Positions 56,989-64,000 of a stretch of DNA of 64,000 nucleotides are shown here, piece by piece. The translations under genes were made by a program, and so were the position numbers. The notes under the pieces are model-generated. The model was given only the letters and a program-made list of their open reading frames with translations, searched no databases and had not been told where the DNA came from. This DNA is from Erythrobacter sp. GTDB taxonomy: Bacteria > Pseudomonadota > Alphaproteobacteria > Sphingomonadales > Sphingomonadaceae. Every line of letters begins with the position of its first letter. The stretch's first letter is position 1. Where the stretch lies: NCBI GenBank assembly GCA_023653115.1, contig JAMNXO010000004.1, positions 1-64,000 of the forward strand, written 5' to 3'.

Positions 56989-59571
56989 ATGCAGCTCGTT
57001 ATCGTCGAATCCCCCGCCAAGGCGAAGACCATCGAGAAGTATCTCGGCAAGGACTACAAGGTTCTCGCGTCCTATGGCCATGTCCGCGATCTGCCGCCCA
57101 AGGATGGCAGCGTCGATCCGGAGGCGGACTTCGCGATGGAGTGGGAACTCTACCGCGACAAGCAGAGCCGCTTCAAGGAAATCGCCGACGCGGCTAAAAC
57201 CGCCACCCGCCTCGTGCTGGCGACCGACCCTGACCGCGAGGGGGAAGCGATCAGCTGGCACGTGCGCGAATTGCTGGCGAAGCGCAAAAGCCTGCCCAAG
57301 AATGTCGAGCGCGTCACCTTCAACGCGATCACCAAGCAGGCCGTCACCGAAGCGATGGCGCGCCCGCGCGAGCTCGATCAGCCGCTGATCGATGCCTATC
57401 TGGCGCGCCGCGCGCTCGATTACCTGTTCGGCTTCACCCTGTCGCCCGTGCTGTGGCGCAAGCTGCCCGGCGCAAAGAGTGCGGGCCGCGTGCAATCGGT
57501 CGCGCTGCGCCTGATCGTCGAGCGCGAGCGCGAGATCGAGGCCTTCCGCGCGGATGAATACTGGTCGGTGCTGGCGCGGTTGCAGCACGACGGCACGGAG
57601 TTCGATGCGCGGCTGGTGCGGTTCAAGGGCGAGAAGCTTGATCGCCTGAGCCTTGGGGCGGAAGGCATTGCGCTCGAAGCGAAGGCCGCGGTCGAAGCCG
57701 GGCGCTTCACTGTAGAGGGCGTCGAGACCAAGCCGGTCAAGCGCAACCCCGCACCGCCGTTCACCACCTCGACGCTCCAGCAGGAAGCCGCGCGGAAGCT
57801 CGGCTATTCGGCGCAGCACACCATGCGGCTGGCGCAATCGCTCTACGAAGCGGGCGCGATCACCTATATGCGCACTGACGGAGTGCAGATGGACATGAGC
57901 GCGATTTTGGCCGCGCGCGATGCCATCGATGCGCGCTTCAGCCCCGAATATCGCCCCGAAAAGCCGCGGATGTATTCGACCAAGGCGAAGAACGCGCAGG
58001 AAGCCCACGAGGCGATCCGGCCGACCGACTTTACCCGCGAACGTGCCGGCACTGGCGATGAGGCGAAGCTTTACGATCTGATCTTCAAGCGCGCGATGGC
58101 GAGCCAGATGGCGACCGCACAGATGGAGCGCACCACCGTCACGCTGCGCGATGCCACCGGCCAGCACGAGCTGCGCGCCACCGGCCAGGTGATCCGCTTC
58201 CCCGGCTTCCTCGCGGTCTACCAGGAAGGCTTTGACGACAAGGCAGCCTCGGAAGACGAGGATGAGGAAGGCCTGCTGCCGATGCTCAAGGCGGGTGACA
58301 CCCCGGCCAAGCGCGGCGTCGAGGCGACCCAGCATTTCACCCAGCCGCCGCCGCGCTTCTCGGAAGCCAGCCTCGTCAAGCGTCTGGAGGAGCTCGGCAT
58401 CGGGCGCCCGTCCACCTACGCCTCGACCATCCAGACCCTGCGCGACCGCGCCTACGTGCGGATGGAGAAGAACCGCTTCTTCGCCGAGGAGAGCGGCCGG
58501 TTGCTGACCGCCTTCCTCGAACGCTTCTTCCCCACCTATGTCGCCTATGATTTCACCGCCGGGATGGAGGACGAACTCGATGTCGTCTCCGACGGGCGCG
58601 AGGATTACAAGCTGCTGCTCGCCCGCTTCTGGAAGGACTTCAAGCCCAAGGCCGATGAGGTGATGGAGAAGCTCCCCTCGGAAGTGACTGAGGCGCTGGA
58701 CGAATACCTCTCCGACTTCCTGTTTCCGCCGCGCGAAGATGGCTCTGACCCGCGCGACTGCCCGCTCTGCGCCAGCGAAGGCCGCGCCAATGGCCGCTTG
58801 TCCCTGCGCGGCGGTCGCTTTGGTGCCTTTGTGGCCTGCGTGAACTACCCCGAGTGCAAATTCACCCGTCGTTTCGCCCAGCCGGGCGGCGAGGGTGAGG
58901 GCGGGGCGGATGATGGCATCATGGGCCAGCATCCCGAAACCGGCGAGGATATTCACCGCAAGACCGGCCGCTTTGGCCCCTATGTGCAGATGGGCGACGG
59001 CAAGGAAGCCAAGCGCGCGAGCATCCCCAAGGATCTCGACGATTTCGATCTCGATTGGGCGGTGAAGCTGCTCGATCTGCCGCGCATCATCGGCGCACAT
59101 CCCGATACCGGGCTCGAAATTGAAGCCAATATCGGGCGTTACGGGCCTTACCTGCGGCACGATGGCAAGTATGGTAAACTCACCAATACCCGTGAGGTGT
59201 TCGAGGTGGGGATGAACCGTGCGGTCGATATCCTCGCGCAGGCCGCCAATCGCGGCGCGGGCGGTGCGGCGCGGGGCAAGGCGGAAGCCATCGCAACGCT
59301 CGGCGCGCACCCCGTCAGCGGCGGCGAAATCAAGGTCATGCCGGGCCGCTACGGCCCCTACGTGACCGACGGCACCACCAACGCCACCATCCCGCGCGAC
59401 GTAAAGCCCGAGGATGTCACGATCGAAGCGGCTATCGAGCTGATCGACGCGCGCGCCGCCAAGGGTCCGGCGAAGGGTAAGGCCAAAAAGAAGGCTGCGC
59501 CCAAGAAAGCCGCCGCCAAAAAGAAGGCACCTGCCAAGAAAAAGGCACCAGCCAAAAAAGCGGCAAAATAG
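56989..59571 (+). CDS. topA: DNA topoisomerase I with Lys/Ala-rich C-terminal tail
   Basis: MQLVIVESPAKAKTIEKYLGKDYKVLASYGHVRDLP; ITYMRTDGVQMD; CPLC zinc-finger-like segment; tail KKAAAKKKAPAKKKAPAKKAAK. Confidence 0.95.
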   Translation: MQLVIVESPAKAKTIEKYLGKDYKVLASYGHVRDLPPKDGSVDPEADFAMEWELYRDKQSRFKEIADAAKTATRLVLATDPDREGEAISWHVRELLAKRKSLPKNVERVTFNAITKQAVTEAMARPRELDQPLIDAYLARRALDYLFGFTLSPVLWRKLPGAKSAGRVQSVALRLIVEREREIEAFRADEYWSVLARLQHDGTEFDARLVRFKGEKLDRLSLGAEGIALEAKAAVEAGRFTVEGVETKPVKRNPAPPFTTSTLQQEAARKLGYSAQHTMRLAQSLYEAGAITYMRTDGVQMDMSAILAARDAIDARFSPEYRPEKPRMYSTKAKNAQEAHEAIRPTDFTRERAGTGDEAKLYDLIFKRAMASQMATAQMERTTVTLRDATGQHELRATGQVIRFPGFLAVYQEGFDDKAASEDEDEEGLLPMLKAGDTPAKRGVEATQHFTQPPPRFSEASLVKRLEELGIGRPSTYASTIQTLRDRAYVRMEKNRFFAEESGRLLTAFLERFFPTYVAYDFTAGMEDELDVVSDGREDYKLLLARFWKDFKPKADEVMEKLPSEVTEALDEYLSDFLFPPREDGSDPRDCPLCASEGRANGRLSLRGGRFGAFVACVNYPECKFTRRFAQPGGEGEGGADDGIMGQHPETGEDIHRKTGRFGPYVQMGDGKEAKRASIPKDLDDFDLDWAVKLLDLPRIIGAHPDTGLEIEANIGRYGPYLRHDGKYGKLTNTREVFEVGMNRAVDILAQAANRGAGGAARGKAEAIATLGAHPVSGGEIKVMPGRYGPYVTDGTTNATIPRDVKPEDVTIEAAIELIDARAAKGPAKGKAKKKAAPKKAAAKKKAPAKKKAPAKKAAK

Positions 59572-59660
59572 CCCTGCCTTCGCGCTCTGGCAGCGGGCGC
59601 GTTGGTAAATCATAAAGCATTGCAGCCTATCACCGGTCTCCCGAGACCAGGGGCTGCACC

Positions 59661-59972
59661 GTGATTGAAATCGAAGTCCAGAACGAGACGCATCAGACCC
59701 AGGCCCGCATCCGCTTTGCCGCGGTGCCGCGCATCGGCGAAGGTATTCGCCTGCGCGAGCCGGACGGGCTGTGGGCGAGCTACGACGTGCTCGACGTCTG
59801 GTACCAGAAGGCCGAATTCGGCGATGTCTGGATGCCGTATCTGCATATTCGCATGACGCCGGGCGAAGGCCCGGTGGCGGGCGAGGATCCGTTTTCGGAT
59901 GATTACGCCGCGCGCGCCTACGACGCCGGCTTTGCCACTCTGGGCGGGGAGCACGAACCGTGCAGAATCTGA
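59661..59972 (+). CDS. Hypothetical protein
   Basis: 103 aa ORF between topA and a response regulator, overlaps the next CDS by 13 bp. Confidence 0.6.
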   Translation: MIEIEVQNETHQTQARIRFAAVPRIGEGIRLREPDGLWASYDVLDVWYQKAEFGDVWMPYLHIRMTPGEGPVAGEDPFSDDYAARAYDAGFATLGGEHEPCRI

Positions 59973-60697
59973 TCAAGCGCAATTCCGGCCCCAATCGCCG
60001 CACCGGCTTTGAAGGCAAGACGCTGGCGGAAAAGCTGGCCGCTGGCGAAAAGGCCCGCGAAGCCGCGCAGGTGGCCGCCGACATGGAAGCCGAGGCTGAG
60101 GCTGAGGCTGAGGCTGAGGCCGAGGCCGACATCATCGTCGAGGCCGAAGCACCGGCAGCGCCCGCGCCCCGGCCGCTGGCCGAAGCCCGCGCCGCGATGC
60201 ACTCGCGCGCGCCCGCCGCGCCCGCTCCCGCACCGGCGCCCGAACCCGCCACGTCCGAAACCGACGCGATTGTCGCCGCTGCCAAGGCCATGCGCGATCG
60301 CTATGCCGGCAATGCCGCCCCCGCGGCGACGGCGCGCACTTGCCTGATCGTCGATGACAGCCGGGTGATCCGCAAGGTCTCCAGCAAGATCGCGCTCAGC
60401 CTCGGCTATGTCCCGGTCGAGGCCGAGAACGGCGAGGAAGCGCTCGCGCGCTGCAAGAAATCGATGCCCGATCTGGTGCTGACGGACTGGAATATGCCCG
60501 AAATGGACGGGATCGAATTCGTCACCAAGCTGCGCGGTATCCCCACGCCGAAGGAGCCGATCGTGGTGTTCTGCACCTCGAACGGCGAGGCCAAGGACAT
60601 CCACGACGGCATCGCGGCCGGCGCGGACGACTACATCGTCAAACCATTCGACGAGGCGGCATTGAAGGCGAAGCTGGAGAAGCTGGGGCGGGGGTGA
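59960..60697 (+). CDS. Response regulator with N-terminal EA-repeat/Pro-Ala linker
   Basis: CLIVDDSRVIRKVSSKIALSLGYVPVEAENGEEALARCKKSMPDLVLTDWNMPEMDGIEFVTKLR. Confidence 0.88.
   Translation: MQNLIKRNSGPNRRTGFEGKTLAEKLAAGEKAREAAQVAADMEAEAEAEAEAEAEADIIVEAEAPAAPAPRPLAEARAAMHSRAPAAPAPAPAPEPATSETDAIVAAAKAMRDRYAGNAAPAATARTCLIVDDSRVIRKVSSKIALSLGYVPVEAENGEEALARCKKSMPDLVLTDWNMPEMDGIEFVTKLRGIPTPKEPIVVFCTSNGEAKDIHDGIAAGADDYIVKPFDEAALKAKLEKLGRG
60092..60127 (+). repeat. Hexanucleotide microsatellite (GAGGCT)4(GAGGCC)2 inside the CDS
   Basis: Direct read. Confidence 0.9.
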
Positions 60698-60723
60698 TTC
60701 TTTCCCGCCTACCATCCATGTCT

Positions 60724-60802
60724 CCCCGGACCTGATCCGGGGGTCCGCTACCTTCACCTCTGCCATCGCCCCAACAAGCGGGATCCCGCGTCAAGCCCGG
60801 GA
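60724..60802. repeat. REP-like palindromes in a convergent intergenic region
   Basis: ccccgga-cctga-tccgggg at 60724-60742 and ggatcccgcgtcaagcccggga at ~60781-60802. Confidence 0.6.
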
Positions 60803-60820
60803 AGACGTAGTTCGGGTTGG

Positions 60821-61489
60821 CTAGCTGATCGTCAGGCCCATATAGTCGGTCCGCGACCAGCTTCCGTCCGACCGGCGGGTGAAAATCTCGATTCCACTTC
60901 CGCCGCATAGGGGACCGCATCCGGTTGCGGTCCACATGAAGGCCTGACCGCGTTCTAGGTCGACCAGCGGAAGAGAAACGGCGAGCGTGTCATAGGTGTA
61001 GAAAAGACCGTCAGGGGTCACCGGTGGTGTTTCTTGCTTGGGGTCTGGGGTGAAAGCCCGTTTTGCCTTTAGATCCGCAATCGAGGGGCATTGCTCGAAT
61101 AGATTGCGGCCGATCAGGGTGACCAGGGCACGAGCTCGCGCTTGGTTGGCAGGGTCAGTCGCATCGCCTTTTTCACCGTTGAGGAGGTATGCGATTGCAA
61201 ATGATGCGTCGTCATCCGTGAGCGGAGGAGCGTATGCCGTTGCGTCTCCAAGGACGATAGGCTTGTCCGACTTATCGAATTGAGCAGCGATGTATTTTGC
61301 AGCGATGGAGCATCCTGTTGCGATTGCCTCGTCGCTTAAATAGGCCGCCTGTCCGTCGGTTCCGGCACTCCGATTTGCGCTTTTGGTGCCGCTAAGCGCC
61401 GACTTAGTGCCTTCTTCATCGGAAGGCGCGCACCCTGTCGCGAGCACCAAGGTTGCGCACATCGACAGGAGTAGCGCAATCCGCATCAC
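60821..61489 (-). CDS. Hypothetical lipoprotein
   Basis: MMRIALLLSMCATLVLATGCAPSDEE lipobox; ATGA overlap with era. Confidence 0.7.
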   Translation of the reverse strand: MMRIALLLSMCATLVLATGCAPSDEEGTKSALSGTKSANRSAGTDGQAAYLSDEAIATGCSIAAKYIAAQFDKSDKPIVLGDATAYAPPLTDDDASFAIAYLLNGEKGDATDPANQARARALVTLIGRNLFEQCPSIADLKAKRAFTPDPKQETPPVTPDGLFYTYDTLAVSLPLVDLERGQAFMWTATGCGPLCGGSGIEIFTRRSDGSWSRTDYMGLTIS

Positions 61490-62430
61490 CGCACCCAGTC
61501 CAGCCCCATTTCCTCGAACACTTCCTTGTCCTCGGCCCAGTTCTCCAGCACCTTGACGTGGAGGTAGAGGTGCACCGGCACGCCCAGCACTTCGATCAAT
61601 TCCGCGCGCGCCGCCGCGCCGATGGCCTTGATCTTTGATCCGCCCTTGCCGAGCACGATCGCGCGCTGGTTGTCGCGGGTGACGACGATCTGCTGGTGGA
61701 TTTCCACGCTGCCGTCCTTGCGCACCTCGTAACGCTCGGGCCGCACCGCGCTGTCGTAGGGCAGTTCCTCATGGAGCTGCTGGTAGAGCTGTTCGCGGGT
61801 GATTTCGGCGGCGAGCAGGCGTTCGGATGCGTCGGACACCTGATCTTCGGGATACATCCATTCGCCCTCGGGCATCATGCCGGCCAGCGCGTCCTTCAGT
61901 TCCGGCACGCCGTCTCCGGTCAGCGCCGAGACGAAGTAGATCTCGGCAAAATCGACCTTGCCGCCGAGCTCCTGTGCGAGCGCGAGCATGGGCTCTTTCT
62001 TGGCGCGGTCGACCTTGTTGAGGACGAGGATCTTGCGTTCGGGGCGGCCTGCCAGTGCTTCCAGCAGCGGTTCCAGTTCATGGCGGCGTTGCTTGATCGG
62101 ATCGACCAGCAGCAGCACGGCATCGGCGGCTTCCGCGCCTTCCCACGCCGCGCTCACCATCGCGCGGTCGAGCCGGCGCTTGGGCGCGAAGATGCCGGGG
62201 GTGTCGACCAGGATCATCTGCACCGGCACGCCCGCCAATTCGTGCAACGCAATGCCCAGCATCCGCGCGCGGGTGGTCTGCGCCTTGGCGCTGGTGATCG
62301 CGACCTTCTGGCCGACCAGCTGGTTCACCAGCGTCGATTTGCCCGCATTCGGCGCGCCGATCACGGCAACCATGCCGCACCGGGTGGGGCCAGAGGAGGT
62401 GGCGGAGGAGGGGGGAGCTTGTTCGTCCAT
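61486..62430 (-). CDS. era: GTPase Era
   Basis: VAVIGAPNAGKSTLVNQLVGQKVAITSAKAQTTRARMLGI...VDTPGIFAPKRRLDRAMV; C-terminal KH region IVLGKGGSKIKAIGAAAR. Confidence 0.95.
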   Translation of the reverse strand: MDEQAPPSSATSSGPTRCGMVAVIGAPNAGKSTLVNQLVGQKVAITSAKAQTTRARMLGIALHELAGVPVQMILVDTPGIFAPKRRLDRAMVSAAWEGAEAADAVLLLVDPIKQRRHELEPLLEALAGRPERKILVLNKVDRAKKEPMLALAQELGGKVDFAEIYFVSALTGDGVPELKDALAGMMPEGEWMYPEDQVSDASERLLAAEITREQLYQQLHEELPYDSAVRPERYEVRKDGSVEIHQQIVVTRDNQRAIVLGKGGSKIKAIGAAARAELIEVLGVPVHLYLHVKVLENWAEDKEVFEEMGLDWVR

Positions 62431-62449
62431 CATTGTTCCATTCGGGATA

Positions 62450-63136
62450 TTACCCGTATTGTTCGAGAAATGCCTTGGCGGCGAGCCGTTCGGCCTCGCC
62501 CTTGCTGGTGGCAACCGCTTCGGCCGAGCCGACATTGCGGATGGTGACGCGCACGGTGAAGCGCGCCGCGTGATCGGGGCCGCTGCGTTCGACCACCTCG
62601 TAATGCGGCATGGTCCGGCGGTTGCCCGCGGCCCATTCCTGCAACGCGCTTTTGGGGTGTTTGGCCTTGCCGACATCGCCTTCAAGCTCGCTCGCCCACA
62701 GCCGGTAGATCGCATCGCGCGCGTCGTCAAAGCCGTGCTCGATGAAGCAGGCGCCGATCAGGGCCTCCATCACATCGCCCAAGATCTTGTCGCTATCCGC
62801 GCCGCCATCATCGCGCGCCTGTTTGCCCAAGCGGATGTGAGCGGGCAGGCCGATCTCGCGGGCGATGCGCGCGCAGGTCGCCCCGCTGACAAGCGCATTG
62901 AGGCGCTGCGACAGCTTGCCCTCCGGCCCGTCGCCTGCGCGGTAAAGCCAGCTGGCGACCGACAGGCCGAGCACGCGGTCCCCCAGAAATTCGAGCCGCT
63001 GGTAATCGGTTGCTCCGCCTGCGCCAGCGCCGTTGAAGCTGCCGTGGGTGAGCGCTTCGAGCCACGGGGCCTCGACGTCCACGACAAAGCCAAGTGCGGC
63101 GAGCCATTCGCGGGTGGAAGGATCAAGCCCGCTCAC
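62450..63136 (-). CDS. rnc: Ribonuclease III
   Basis: ALTHGSFNGAGAGGATDYQRLEFLGDRVLGLSVASWLY; DVMEALIGACFIEHG; C-terminal dsRBD. Confidence 0.95.
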   Translation of the reverse strand: MSGLDPSTREWLAALGFVVDVEAPWLEALTHGSFNGAGAGGATDYQRLEFLGDRVLGLSVASWLYRAGDGPEGKLSQRLNALVSGATCARIAREIGLPAHIRLGKQARDDGGADSDKILGDVMEALIGACFIEHGFDDARDAIYRLWASELEGDVGKAKHPKSALQEWAAGNRRTMPHYEVVERSGPDHAARFTVRVTIRNVGSAEAVATSKGEAERLAAKAFLEQYG

Positions 63137-63978
63137 AGCGTGCCGCCGATCCGCGCCCAGCGCGCGGCGCTGAACCACGTCCACGGCTTGATCCATTCCG
63201 CGCTGCCATCGGTGGACCACACCACCAGCCCGGCGCGCCCCACCAGCAGATCCTGCGGCACCAGCCCCACGGCATCACCCGCAGCGGCCGGCCAGCGGCT
63301 GTCGCGCGAATTGTCGCGGTTGTCGCCCATCACGAACATGGTCCCTTCCGGCACGCGCACGGGCACGTAGCTGTCGCCTGTGGTGAGCCCGAAATCGAGC
63401 ACGTCGTAGCTGGTGCCGCCGGGCAGGGTTTCGCGGAAGCGGCGATAGCGGCACGCTTCGCGCCCGTCTGCCAGCCGCGTGCTCTCGCCGCCCCATTCGC
63501 AGCCGGTATTGGGCGAAAGCGGGAGCAGGAAATCGGCGATCTGCACCCGCTCCACGAGTGTGCCGTTGAGCACCAGCTGCCCGCCGATCACGCCTATGCT
63601 GTCGCCGGGCAGGGCAATCACCCGCTTGATATAGTCGCGCCCGTCGATCGGGTGCTTGAAGATCACCACGTCCCCGCGTTCGGGGGAGCACGCCATAATG
63701 CGGCCTTCGGGCAAGGGCAGGTCAAACGGCAGCGAATGGCGCGAAAAGCCATAGGGCCATTTGGCAGCGAGCAGATAGTCGCCGTTCATCAGCCGCGGGA
63801 GCATGCTCTCCGACGGGATCGAGAAAGGCGAGAAGGCGAGTGTGCGCAGCAGCAGCACGGCCACGATCAGCTTGACGAGGAACCAGGCAAAGCTGCCCCA
63901 ACTGTCACCCTGACGCGCAGTCTCGCCGCCTTCTGTCCGCATCATTGCGGGTTCGAGAGATTGGCTCTTAACATCCAT
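63133..63978 (-). CDS. lepB: Signal peptidase I
   Basis: FSIPSESMLPRLMNGDYLLAAKWPYG; RGDVVIFKHPIDGRDYIKRVIALPGDSI; VMGDNRDNSRDSR. Confidence 0.95.
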   Translation of the reverse strand: MDVKSQSLEPAMMRTEGGETARQGDSWGSFAWFLVKLIVAVLLLRTLAFSPFSIPSESMLPRLMNGDYLLAAKWPYGFSRHSLPFDLPLPEGRIMACSPERGDVVIFKHPIDGRDYIKRVIALPGDSIGVIGGQLVLNGTLVERVQIADFLLPLSPNTGCEWGGESTRLADGREACRYRRFRETLPGGTSYDVLDFGLTTGDSYVPVRVPEGTMFVMGDNRDNSRDSRWPAAAGDAVGLVPQDLLVGRAGLVVWSTDGSAEWIKPWTWFSAARWARIGGTL

Positions 63979-64000
63979 TGCTCCTGCCCTTACTCGGCTC

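Noticed and set aside
56722-60291. 1189-aa - strand ORF
   Set aside because: Antisense to topA and the response regulator; low-complexity N-terminus (ASASASASASAS) is the complement of the EA repeat; no recognisable domain.

Overview
Roughly 64 kb, GC-rich, probably a chromosomal segment of an alphaproteobacterium of the Sphingomonadales/Erythrobacteraceae type (judged from gene content only). From left to right: a ~1 kb stretch with no credible CDS but many short repeats (1-1080); a catabolic cluster with two FAD/ketosteroid-dehydrogenase-like flavoproteins, two Rieske ring-hydroxylating oxygenases, TetR, SDR, a tandem double-TetR regulator, a TonB receptor and a secreted SurE-like phosphatase (1138-13489), in which two promoters share a TATGCAAC-N4-GTTGCATA operator; a partner-switching/Ser-Thr kinase signalling block (FHA-PP2C, STAS, HATPase, STPK, PP2C; 13658-18768); PhoD phosphatase plus a TonB receptor; an arsenic operon (arsR-arsC-acr3-arsH) with two matching inverted repeats upstream; TauE/SafE, a membrane-anchored AraC regulator, an S41 peptidase and a large TonB receptor; acyl-CoA dehydrogenase, response regulator, tyrosine phosphatase and trxB; two MAPEG proteins next to a betaine-lipid pair (btaB/btaA); a translationally coupled carboxy(nor)spermidine operon interleaved with a beta-propeller lipoprotein and a DUF486 protein, followed by YbjN, DUF3137, LemA and an ornithine/lysine decarboxylase with an unusual structured leader; SOD, nitroreductase, hemA, murI, plsY, dprA, topA, a response regulator, and an era-rnc-lepB block. 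No tRNA, rRNA, CRISPR array, transposase or prophage was recognised. All family names come from reading the translations; no search was run.
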